Below, piece by piece: positions 19,265 to 28,219 of a stretch of DNA of 64,000 nucleotides. Position numbers and translations under genes: made by a program. The notes below the pieces were generated by a model that was not told where the DNA came from, made no database searches, and saw nothing but the letters and a program-made list of their open reading frames with translations. Positions within the stretch are counted from its first letter, which is position 1; every line of letters begins with the position of its first letter. The DNA is from Cyanobacteriota bacterium (lineage in GTDB: Bacteria > Cyanobacteriota > Cyanobacteriia > Cyanobacteriales > Microcoleaceae). The stretch lies in contig JANYGO010000332.1 of the NCBI GenBank assembly GCA_025362325.1, positions 1 to 64,000 of the forward strand, written 5' to 3'.

Positions 19265-20839
19265 ATGTCTATTTACAACTTTATCTCATTTCTGGGAATT
19301 TTTGGCTTGTGCGCGATCGCCTGGATTTTCTCAGAAAACCGCCAAGTTCGGTATATACCTTGGCGCGTCATCATCTGGGGCATTGGGCTGCAATTAGTCT
19401 TAGGATTTTTAGTATTCCTGTTTCCCCCAACTCGCATCGCCCTAGAGTGGTTTACAGGCTTGCTCGATGGAGTATTCACCGCTGCTGACACCGGAGCGAG
19501 ATTTGTATTCGGCACAAACATCGTACCAAAACCAGGTCAAGAGCCGCCAATTAATTTAGGATATATTTTCGCCTTTCGAGCTTTACCGACAGTCGTATTT
19601 TTTTCCGGCCTCATGGCCTTACTTTACAACATCGGCGTAATTCAAATAGTCACCGAAGTTTTTGCCAAAATATTTTACATGACAATGCGGTTGAGCGGCG
19701 CAGAAGCACTAAGCGGCGCGGCTAATATTTTCGTAGGAATAGAAGCAGCAATTGTCGTCAAGCCTTATTTGCCACAAATGACTCGTTCCGAACTTTGTGC
19801 AATCCTCTCCTGCTGTTTTGGGACTGCCGCTTCATCAACTTTAGCAATTTACGTCAGTTTTCTCAAGCCTGTTTTTCCAAATATTTTAGGGCATTTAGTT
19901 TCAGCCTCAATTATCGCCATTCCCGCTTGCTTTGTCCTCTCCAAAATCTTAGTGCCCGAAACAGGAGTACCGCTAACAATGGGCGGCATTCCCAAAGAAA
20001 ATCCGAAGCCCCAAGGCCACGAGTTCATCGGCGAAGAAATTGCCGAGAATGACGGTGAGCACCGCAAACAAGAGACAGTTGGTGGAGAACCCATCGAACG
20101 AGTCAGCCCTTTAGATGCTGCAATCATCGGCGCTTTGGATGGTGTGAAGATGTCAGTCGCCATCGCCGCTGTTTTGATTTTAATCTTGGGCTTAGTTTCC
20201 TTAATCAATCAATTCTTTGGCTGGCTGGCCGTGCTACCGGCTCCCATCGGCACAATCTTTAGTTTTGTCACCCTGCAAAACATTCAAGGAGCCTTATTTT
20301 ACCCGCTAACCTTGTTAACCGGAGTTCCCCTTGAAGATTCTTGGATAGCATCAGTAATCATCGGACGGCGACTGTTAGAAACGGCAATTCCGCCCTATCA
20401 AAGTTTAGCAGAAGCGGCGGCAAAAGGACTGATTAGCGATCGCACAGTATTAATTGTCAGTTACGCGCTTTCCGGTTTCGCCCACTTAGCCTCCGTCGGC
20501 ATATTTGTCGGCGGTACAATCGCCCTAATTCCATCCCGCCGCAAAGACATTTCCGAACTCGGTTGGAAAGCCTTATTTGTCGGCACTTTAGCTACAATGA
20601 TGATTGCCTGCATCGCCGGATTATTTGACACCGGAGACACCAGCATTTTAGGTGTTAAGACAGCCCCTGCTGCTCCGATAACAGCGCCTGCTTCCCCGAA
20701 ACCGCTGGCATCCCCAGCAGCAACTTCCAAGCCGTCAGTTGCTCCAGCAATTGCCAGCCCGAAGCCTTCGCCGAAGGGTGAAAAAGTGGCTCCAAAAGTG
20801 AAAGAATCTCCTAAATCTGAATCGAAGAAAACGCCTTAA
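19265..20839 (+). CDS. NupC-type nucleoside transporter (CNT family)
   Basis: 'GAEALSGAANIFVGIEAAIVVKPYL' and 'SYALSGFAHLASVGIFVGG' CNT motifs. Confidence 0.88.
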   Translation: MSIYNFISFLGIFGLCAIAWIFSENRQVRYIPWRVIIWGIGLQLVLGFLVFLFPPTRIALEWFTGLLDGVFTAADTGARFVFGTNIVPKPGQEPPINLGYIFAFRALPTVVFFSGLMALLYNIGVIQIVTEVFAKIFYMTMRLSGAEALSGAANIFVGIEAAIVVKPYLPQMTRSELCAILSCCFGTAASSTLAIYVSFLKPVFPNILGHLVSASIIAIPACFVLSKILVPETGVPLTMGGIPKENPKPQGHEFIGEEIAENDGEHRKQETVGGEPIERVSPLDAAIIGALDGVKMSVAIAAVLILILGLVSLINQFFGWLAVLPAPIGTIFSFVTLQNIQGALFYPLTLLTGVPLEDSWIASVIIGRRLLETAIPPYQSLAEAAAKGLISDRTVLIVSYALSGFAHLASVGIFVGGTIALIPSRRKDISELGWKALFVGTLATMMIACIAGLFDTGDTSILGVKTAPAAPITAPASPKPLASPAATSKPSVAPAIASPKPSPKGEKVAPKVKESPKSESKKTP

Positions 20840-20846
20840 TATCTGC

Positions 20847-21097
20847 CAGGGACTCGTAGGGGCGGGTTCACCCACAATATTTGTCAATAATTGACAATCT
20901 CTAAAACCCGCCCTCACTCACCCAACAGTAAATCCCGGACTCGCTATCACTCAACAGGAAATCCCCAGTTACAGTTATATTTTCGTATTGGATCGAAATC
21001 AAGGTTGATGTAGTTTATTGGTTGTGTGGGGGCGGGTTTATGTAGATTATTGATACTCGTTAAATATTGTTGGTGAACCCGCCCCTACGAGCCCCTG
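20847..21097. mobile_element. MITE-like element with 36-bp terminal inverted repeats
   Basis: CAGGGACTCGTAGGGGCGGGTTCACCCACAATATTT vs reverse complement of the right end CAGGGGCTCGTAGGGGCGGGTTCACCAACAATATTT (34/36 by eye). Confidence 0.7.
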
Positions 21098-21164
21098 ATA
21101 GATAAGATTGTTTTTTTTGCAGATGTAATCACCAATTATCAATTACCAATTATCCCAAAAATCC

Positions 21165-21770
21165 ATGAATCCCGAACCTGAAATCCGCCGTCTATTAGAT
21201 GTGATGCCCGCCTCGGGCCGCATGACGTGTAAAATTATTAATAAGCCTCAACAATCTACGGTCATTGATTGCGATTTTCCTTTGCCTTGGAATCAATCTC
21301 GCCCGATTTACATTAATTTTGACCTGTGGCGGCTGCTATCTAAGCCGCAGCGGGATTTACTGCTATTGCGTACTGTTAGTTTTCTGGGCAATTTCAAGTG
21401 GTTTAAGCCGGATATTTATCAAGGCGCGGCTGTGGCGGGAATTGTCGGGACTGTTGTAGAATTATTGCAGGGAGATGCGATCGGAATTGCGATCGCCGGT
21501 GGGTTGACGGGACTGGCGATGACTCGAATTTGGCGCGACAATCGCAGTTCGCAAGTAGAGCTAGATGCTGACGAAACGGCGATTAGAGTCGCTCTAAGGC
21601 GTGGTTACAGCGAAGCCTATGCCGCCGGACATCTGCTGTCTGCTATTGAAGCTGTGGCTCAAATTGAAGGGCGCAGTTTGGATTTTAATGAGTTGATTCG
21701 GTGTCAGAATTTAAGGGCGATATCGGGTATTTCGGCGGTGGGCGTGCCCGATCGTGTTAGGCAAGATTGA
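21165..21770 (+). CDS. DUF3318 domain-containing protein
   Basis: Cyanobacterial DUF3318-like pattern; 3' half duplicated at 24.5 kb. Confidence 0.7.
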   Translation: MNPEPEIRRLLDVMPASGRMTCKIINKPQQSTVIDCDFPLPWNQSRPIYINFDLWRLLSKPQRDLLLLRTVSFLGNFKWFKPDIYQGAAVAGIVGTVVELLQGDAIGIAIAGGLTGLAMTRIWRDNRSSQVELDADETAIRVALRRGYSEAYAAGHLLSAIEAVAQIEGRSLDFNELIRCQNLRAISGISAVGVPDRVRQD

Positions 21771-21831
21771 AAAAATTTGGGGACTTTGATCTCGTATTGC
21801 GGGGCGGATCGCGAGGCTGTGGTATTATTTT

Positions 21832-23886
21832 CTATTCTGGCGCTCGATCGCCCGCAAGTTTAGAATATTTCAAATTCTTTTGATATTCTACAATCTTTTG
21901 CTGGCTAATTTTGTATTTAGGACTATTAGCTGGTGTTTTTTTCAGTCCAGCAATTGCCTGTTCCCACTCAGCAATCACCTGTTGCCACTGTTGTTTAGTT
22001 TGCGCGGTTTGAGTTAAAGAAGCTGCGCGAGTTGCTCGATTTATTGCTTGCCGAAAGTCATTGTCAGTATTGGTTGGAATTGCTGGCGGAGTTACTGTGG
22101 GATTTGCTGGTAAATTTTTCGGTGGAGTAGTTTTGCTGGGAGTCGGGCGCGGAGAAACTGCTGGCGGAGTAGCAGGTAAATTTGCTGTAGGAGTTTGTGG
22201 TGGCGCACCCGCAGTTGCTGGTTTTAGCGCGATTAATATCTCACTTCTTTGTGTGGATTTGTCTGCTTTCGTCGCTGTCACAGCTATGCCGCGTACAGAA
22301 TTAAGGGCGGCGATCGTCCGATCAAATTCTGCTATATTTTCTTTGGGTACAGATGACTTGATTAAATCTTGAGATGCAGGAGAATTGACAAGGGTGAGAA
22401 TTTGTTCAAAATTTAAATAACCGTAGCCGCTGTTAGGCGTTGGTAAAGATTTGGTAATTGTTTGAAAGTTTTCGCTATCAGCTAAAGATGGATTTGACGT
22501 AGCTGCGATCGCAGGCAATGTTTTGACATTACCTAAAGTTACAAATACTGAATTTGCATCCAACCAGCCGTGTCCCAATAAAAAGTCTTGACCTGGAGCT
22601 TGCCATTCAGTTATAGCTTGACCTTCAATATTTTTCTCAGATACAGTTATACCATTACCTTGAGCAAGTGCGTTTAATTTAGCAAATGTGCTTTTAGCTA
22701 CTTCGGGATTGCTGGTCTGGATGACTATTTTTAAGCCGATCGCAGTTTCTCCTGGTACATTTTGCAGCGAGATTACTCCGAAGCCATACTCTCCATCCAT
22801 CCAACCAAAAATATCTTTATCTAAATCAAGATTTACAGCCGATAAATTGCCTTTAAATCCATCTATTCCCTGCTTGATTTCTGGTATGTTTTGTGTTTGA
22901 GTCACAAAGTTCGACCAATTATTGCTGATATTTTTTCCTGTAAATAAAGCAACTGTTTGCTGCGTAAAATAACTAATTATTTTTTGAGTTGCTGGTTGAA
23001 AGTTGTTGGAAATATTGGCATTTGGCTGCAAATTGGCAAGAGTATTAATGCGAACTCCATAATCATCAATACCAATACCGAGACTTAAAGACTTTATCGG
23101 ATATAGTTCGGCTCGATCGAATAGCGGTGTGTTTTGAGCTTGAGGAGTAGTTGCTGCACTCTCCTTTATCAAAGCCAAACTATCAAAAACATAAAATTGA
23201 GCTACTGGGTTTTCAATTTTTAAATCGTTGGATAATACTTTAGCAACTTCTGGCTTACTTGCTAAAGATGGTTGTCCTTTGTAGACATCAATAGCTTTTT
23301 GGACATTTTTATCCTTGTCACTACAAACAACATAGCGCTTCACGATCGCGCAGTAGCTTTTATCGCCTTTGTTGGAAGCTGACTCTATAATTTTAAATCC
23401 TTTGTAATCAGTCTCTTTGAATTTTTCCGATGCTTCGAGCTTGCTTAGTTTTTGAGAAAATTGCCACAAACTTAGCTTGTTTTTAATCGTAATTACCACG
23501 ATAATATCAGGGTGGGCAGTTGGCTGATTTTCTCGGGTTTTTGCTGATGGCAATACAGTCCAAACAACACTGCCCAGCCAAGGTTTGATATCTCGATCAA
23601 AATTAATTTGAGGACTTTCCGTGGCAAATTCTTTTTCAAACTCTTTCCAGGCTTTTTGAGAAATTTCCCTAGCTTCTGGCGTACCAAATTTCTGTAATTT
23701 TGACCAAGCCTCGGGGTTCATAGAAATTGTTCCACCTAGCAAAGCGTCAGCAGGAATCAGTTTGGCACTTTCCAAAGGCGTGCTATCACCTCCTAAATAA
23801 CCCTCACCGTAGAGATATGCCGCCGCGCCGCCAATAGCCAGAATACTACAAACAGCTATTATGGTTTTAGTGAATTTGCCAGCCAT
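21832..23886 (-). CDS. DUF3352 domain-containing protein
   Basis: N-terminal TM anchor then 'ESAKLIPADALLGGTISMNPEAW'; Pro/Thr-rich C-terminus. Confidence 0.75.
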   Translation of the reverse strand: MAGKFTKTIIAVCSILAIGGAAAYLYGEGYLGGDSTPLESAKLIPADALLGGTISMNPEAWSKLQKFGTPEAREISQKAWKEFEKEFATESPQINFDRDIKPWLGSVVWTVLPSAKTRENQPTAHPDIIVVITIKNKLSLWQFSQKLSKLEASEKFKETDYKGFKIIESASNKGDKSYCAIVKRYVVCSDKDKNVQKAIDVYKGQPSLASKPEVAKVLSNDLKIENPVAQFYVFDSLALIKESAATTPQAQNTPLFDRAELYPIKSLSLGIGIDDYGVRINTLANLQPNANISNNFQPATQKIISYFTQQTVALFTGKNISNNWSNFVTQTQNIPEIKQGIDGFKGNLSAVNLDLDKDIFGWMDGEYGFGVISLQNVPGETAIGLKIVIQTSNPEVAKSTFAKLNALAQGNGITVSEKNIEGQAITEWQAPGQDFLLGHGWLDANSVFVTLGNVKTLPAIAATSNPSLADSENFQTITKSLPTPNSGYGYLNFEQILTLVNSPASQDLIKSSVPKENIAEFDRTIAALNSVRGIAVTATKADKSTQRSEILIALKPATAGAPPQTPTANLPATPPAVSPRPTPSKTTPPKNLPANPTVTPPAIPTNTDNDFRQAINRATRAASLTQTAQTKQQWQQVIAEWEQAIAGLKKTPANSPKYKISQQKIVEYQKNLKYSKLAGDRAPE

Positions 23887-24280
23887 GATATTTTTTAAAT
23901 AAAAAGTGTGAGCGATCGTTCAGGAGTTATGCAATCTCGTCTAAAAATCCACAGTCGCGATGGCGAAGCACAGCGAATAATGACAGAAATACGTTATTTT
24001 TGCGTCAGTTAGGCCATTCTAAATTCGCATAGATCGCACTTCTTTCAGTTAAAAATAGAACGCTGGGCAAGGGAAAATAACCTTGCTTTCATGGTTAAAT
24101 GAAAAAAATATTTTACAACTGGATTTGTATCATACATTATTGTAGTTGTTTCATTTTGGAGTGTCAAGGGAGGAGATTTAACGGCAACAATTCTTAATCA
24201 TGAGTTAAACTTAACATAATACTGGGTGGCATTACCTAAACGACAAACTAGCAAGTTGTCTTAGCACGCGCATAGCTTCA

Positions 24281-24628
24281 TTATTCTTTACTTTCAATTA
24301 CCAACATCCAAAATTGATGTTGGACGACTAAGGCATCAATTAGCCATTGTAAAACCAGGTCTTCATTTTGTCCAACAATCTCAATTTTTAGCGATTGCTC
24401 GCCTCTAATTCTAAATGGAAAGTCGCACAAACCCATGAGATATAGCAGGGGATGCAGCATAATAATATTGACTGTACCTTCGGAAATTTCATCTCCTTCT
24501 ATATAAGAAAAATAGCGATTTTTTAATCTATTTAAAACAGTTGTAGAGTTATTGCAGGGAGATGCGATCGGAATTGCGATCGCCGATGGGTTGACGGGAC
24601 TAGCGATGACTCGAATTTGGCGCGACAA
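24281..24628 (-). pseudogene. Chimeric ORF: hypothetical protein body with N-terminus made of antisense duplicated DUF3318 DNA
   Basis: First ~29 codons lie inside the 24540..24866 duplicate. Confidence 0.55.
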
Positions 24629-24866
24629 CCGCAGTTCCCAAGTAGAGCTAGATGCTGACGAAACAGCGATTAGAGTCGCTCTAAGGCGTGGTTACAGCGA
24701 AGCCTATGCCGCCGGACACCTGCTGTCTGCTATTGAAGCTGTGGCTCAAATTGAAGGGCGCAGTTTGGATTTTAATGAGTTGATTCGGTGTCAGAATTTA
24801 AGGGCGATATCAGGTATTTCGGCGGTGTGCCCGATCGTGTCAGGCAAGATTGAAAAAATTTGGGGA
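24540..24866 (+). pseudogene. Partial duplicate of the DUF3318 gene 3' half
   Basis: Near-identical to 21453..21783, with a 4-bp deletion (ggcggtgggcgtgccc to ggcggtgtgccc) changing the C-terminal frame. Confidence 0.9.
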
Positions 24867-24869
24867 TAA

Positions 24870-25331
24870 TCAATTAGCCTTGACAGACAAAGATTCCAGA
24901 AACTTAACTGCCTCATCCAGCATAGCTTCTGGTAATTTCTCAACAATTGCGATCGCCCTTTGACGAGTTTCTAGATTAACTGCTTCTGATTGCTGCAAGT
25001 CAGTTCCTACAAAAGTGCCACTTTCAAACGGTTTTTGCTTCGACAAAGCTGTTTCTGGAGTGACAAAAATGCCGACATCTGCCGGAAATTCAACAGCTTG
25101 ATGATTGTAGCATTTAACCACCAGATTGGTCACGTTCATCGCCACCCGCTGATTAAATCGGAAAAAATCTGCAAAGGTGCGAGATCCGTGAGTAGTTTGC
25201 AGTAAATGCTCTCCCAGGCGATCGACTTCTGTGGTAAAAATAAATTTGTGTCTGTCTGCACCGACTGACAGTAAAACTTCGTGGGAGTTAAGGGCGATTG
25301 CAGGTTGAACGGACAAAACTTGTACATTCAT
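24870..25331 (-). CDS. Hypothetical protein
   Basis: 153-aa ORF with plausible coding composition. Confidence 0.6.
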   Translation of the reverse strand: MNVQVLSVQPAIALNSHEVLLSVGADRHKFIFTTEVDRLGEHLLQTTHGSRTFADFFRFNQRVAMNVTNLVVKCYNHQAVEFPADVGIFVTPETALSKQKPFESGTFVGTDLQQSEAVNLETRQRAIAIVEKLPEAMLDEAVKFLESLSVKAN

Positions 25332-25443
25332 CGTCTTAAATCAGCTTCGGTAACGTACTTATTTTAAGCAAAAGTGCGATCGCTTGATTTACTCTTGAAA
25401 ATTCATGATATAATCAAGACGGAAACCCATAAAATCCACAACT

Positions 25444-25716
25444 ATGCTAATCCTGCCACAACTGGAAAATCTGCGTGATACTCTACCCATCGAAGGAGCC
25501 GTCCGCATTGAATTAGTGGAAGGCATACCCATGTTTAGAGCCTCCACAACCGTCAAAAATCGCATAGCAGATCTGTTAGACAAACAACAAACTTTACCCC
25601 TAAATCCTGACGAAGAACAAGAACTCAATCTTTACGAAGAAATCGACGATTACCTCAGTTTTGTCAATCGGACTGTCCGCAATCTTTTCCTCAACCAGAT
25701 TCAGCCTACTGTATAG
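25444..25716 (+). CDS. Hypothetical protein coupled to HNH endonuclease
   Basis: 90-aa acidic protein; stop 2 nt before the HNH start. Confidence 0.65.
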   Translation: MLILPQLENLRDTLPIEGAVRIELVEGIPMFRASTTVKNRIADLLDKQQTLPLNPDEEQELNLYEEIDDYLSFVNRTVRNLFLNQIQPTV

Positions 25717-25718
25717 AA

Positions 25719-26177
25719 ATGTCCCCTCGCCGTCAAATCCCTGAAAATATCCAAAATCAAGTTCGTCAGAGAGCAAACTGTCTGTGCGAATATTGTCATG
25801 CCTCCGAACAATGGCAGTACGTAGAGTTTACTATCGAACACATCATTCCCTTAACGAAAAATGGGACTAACGATGTTGACAATTTGGCACTAGCTTGCTT
25901 TCACTGCAACCGCAAGAAATCTAATAAAACTACAGCGATAGATGCTCAATCAGACGTAGAAGTATCATTATTTAATCCCAGACAAGATAGTTGGAACGAA
26001 CATTTTATTTGGTCTGCTGATGGATTATCAATAGTTGGTTTGACTCCTATTGGACGAGCTACAGTTACAGCATTAGTCTTAAATAGAGATAGAGTGCTTA
26101 ATATTCGGGCCGCTGACAAACCTATAAAGCGACATCCTCCTGCTGGCGATTTAATTCAATCATGTAGATCGTACTGA
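25719..26177 (+). CDS. HNH endonuclease
   Basis: 'CEYCHAS...FTIEHIIPLTKNGTNDVDNLALACFHCNRKKSNKT'. Confidence 0.93.
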   Translation: MSPRRQIPENIQNQVRQRANCLCEYCHASEQWQYVEFTIEHIIPLTKNGTNDVDNLALACFHCNRKKSNKTTAIDAQSDVEVSLFNPRQDSWNEHFIWSADGLSIVGLTPIGRATVTALVLNRDRVLNIRAADKPIKRHPPAGDLIQSCRSY

Positions 26178-26322
26178 GAGTTAATGAAAGTTTGAGAGGC
26201 TACCTCTGTCGCGAATTTTGTACTGAAATCAAAGCTCGATTCCTGCCGAAAGCTTGGCTAACGTACTTATTTTAATCAAAAGCGCGATCGCCCGAGCAGT
26301 TACTCTCGATACTTGTCACAAT

Positions 26323-26553
26323 TCAAACCAGTAACTCACCAAAAATTGCTTGTTCTCGAATAGCCTGATAATTTTTCAAAATCTCCGACAACCTCAGCAA
26401 AGCTTCTAATTCTCGTGCTTGCTTCGGAGTCAAATCTTTCCGTTCCGCTGCATAAATAAGTTCCCCAAGCACAATCAACCTAGCTTCAACAGGAATATTA
26501 TTTTTGATGCCCAGCTCGATTCTTTCCTTGAAACTATTGAAAAGATTCTCCAT
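26323..26553 (-). CDS. Small hypothetical protein overlapping the upstream CdiA-CT-like gene; candidate immunity/antitoxin
   Basis: 76-aa ORF, 20-nt overlap with 26534..27046. Confidence 0.55.
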   Translation of the reverse strand: MENLFNSFKERIELGIKNNIPVEARLIVLGELIYAAERKDLTPKQARELEALLRLSEILKNYQAIREQAIFGELLV

Positions 26554-27046
26554 TGTCTAATTCCTCCCTAGTTAAAACTTGAACGTTACCATCATTAAAA
26601 ATCAGTGAGATTTTTTGCAACAGCCTTTCCGTATCCCAAACCATCGCTCTGGTAATTCCTTTATTGATATCTGCAATATCAGCCTCAGTATTTATATGAT
26701 AAGCTACATTACGAGCGCGTTTTTTAGCTACAGCTACCCCCCTTTGAACTGTATTTTTGATACTGACTGCCTCTGGACTCAGTTCTTTAAACTCCCAGAT
26801 TTCTCCATCAATTTCAGCATCAGGTGTTCTGATGCCTGGTGCAGCTTGCTCGCTCAATAACTTCACTCGCCGCCCAAGTCTTGCCAAAACTTCAGCGATA
26901 AACCGCTCAGAATCATTGGTATTATGGTTTTGATGGATGAGTATAAACCCGCCTGTATCCTCATCATAATAATACCGTTCATACTCAGCCTCGGCAAGGT
27001 TGTAGATGTTCTGACTTTGCTGGATATAATTTGGCTTCACCGTCAA
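26534..27046 (-). CDS. CdiA C-terminal tRNase-like domain protein (orphan toxin-like)
   Basis: 'GIRTPDAEIDGEIWEFKELSPEAVSIKNTVQRGVAVAKKRARNVAYHI' resembles CdiA-CT nuclease domains. Confidence 0.6.
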   Translation of the reverse strand: MTVKPNYIQQSQNIYNLAEAEYERYYYDEDTGGFILIHQNHNTNDSERFIAEVLARLGRRVKLLSEQAAPGIRTPDAEIDGEIWEFKELSPEAVSIKNTVQRGVAVAKKRARNVAYHINTEADIADINKGITRAMVWDTERLLQKISLIFNDGNVQVLTREELDNGESFQ

Positions 27047-27218
27047 TCTCTAGCCTGATTTTATGATTGTAGCTTACTGTTTCAGGGAAAGCGATCGCGC
27101 TCTCTCTCTACTGTCTCATCGTCTGATCAATGGTAGCGGTAAATAAAAGGTCGATTTCTGCCGAAAGCTTGGCTAACGTACTTATTTTAATCGAAAGCCC
27201 GATCGCCCGATCGACCTC

Positions 27219-27476
27219 CTATGACTCCTCCTCATCTACCCACCGACTGAGATAATCCGGCAACTCATCAAAAGATACCCCCACCAAACGGCAAAAATCC
27301 CTCATTTGGCGAACAGTCATCGTAGGTTCATCTCCCTTTTCCCATCGCCGCACCGACGAAGCAGAAACCCCCATCAGCACAGCCAACTCTTCTTGGCTGA
27401 AATTAGCGTCCTCCCGCAGTCTCCGAAAAGGCAACTCATTTTCTGGTTGCCGTTGACGTTGCCTTTTTCTTACCAT
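27219..27476 (-). CDS. XRE-family helix-turn-helix regulator
   Basis: 'FRRLREDANFSQEELAVLMGVSASSVRRWEKGDEPTM'. Confidence 0.88.
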   Translation of the reverse strand: MVRKRQRQRQPENELPFRRLREDANFSQEELAVLMGVSASSVRRWEKGDEPTMTVRQMRDFCRLVGVSFDELPDYLSRWVDEEES

Positions 27477-27628
27477 ATCATAAGATGTATCTACTTTAAG
27501 TATTCAATTTAAAAGCTTAAACTCGCTTATCGTAGGCACAGCCATAGCCAGAACAGACTGCACCAAAAACACAAGGTGCAAGTCTGTGACTTTCCTATGG
27601 GCAAACATACCCAATTTACAATACAACC

Positions 27629-28039
27629 ATGAACACCCCAGAAACTCCGAATTCCTGGATTATTTACCGACTGCTGCCCAACTTTGGGCGCTTACCCATC
27701 GGACAATTTCGCAGCCGCAGCGAAGCAGAATCTTCCCTGAAAGTCATCCGACAACTGCTACCCAATACCGAATTAATACTTGCTTTCGAGATTGGCGCAG
27801 AAAATCCAACTACCGAATTCATTCAGCCCCCCGCTAAAGAGCAAAACTTGCAAACTTCTGTTAACCGAGAACTCTTGAAAATCTTTCTGATCAGTTCTCG
27901 TCCCATTGTTTCCCGCGTTATTCATTCTTTGCATTGCAATAATTTTGCCTGCGTTTCTGACTGGAGTCCCCTTGTCCCAACTCAAAATTCTGGTGAAGTG
28001 ATGAGCGTCTTAATTAAATATTTTGCTCCGGACTCTTAG
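27629..28039 (+). CDS. Hypothetical protein
   Basis: 136-aa ORF 'MNTPETPNSWIIYRLLPNFGRLPIGQFRSRSEAESSLKVIRQLLPN'. Confidence 0.6.
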   Translation: MNTPETPNSWIIYRLLPNFGRLPIGQFRSRSEAESSLKVIRQLLPNTELILAFEIGAENPTTEFIQPPAKEQNLQTSVNRELLKIFLISSRPIVSRVIHSLHCNNFACVSDWSPLVPTQNSGEVMSVLIKYFAPDS

Positions 28040-28150
28040 TGTCTGCTTTATTTCTGAGATTGTAGGGTGTGTCATTTTTGGATATAGCACGAAAAACTAG
28101 GTTTTTATCCGATGAAGACCCTGCTAATTGTGCCTGTTGCGTCAAAGTTT

Positions 28151-28217
28151 GTAAGGTGCGTCGCTACTCGAAAAATCGATTTTTATTTAGGGATTTTCTG
28201 CAAGCGACGCACCCTAC
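28151..28217. repeat. Short MITE-like hairpin element, inverted copy at 34254..34317
   Basis: gtaaggtgcgtcgct...atttagggattttctgcaagcgacgcaccctac. Confidence 0.65.
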
Positions 28218-28219
28218 AA

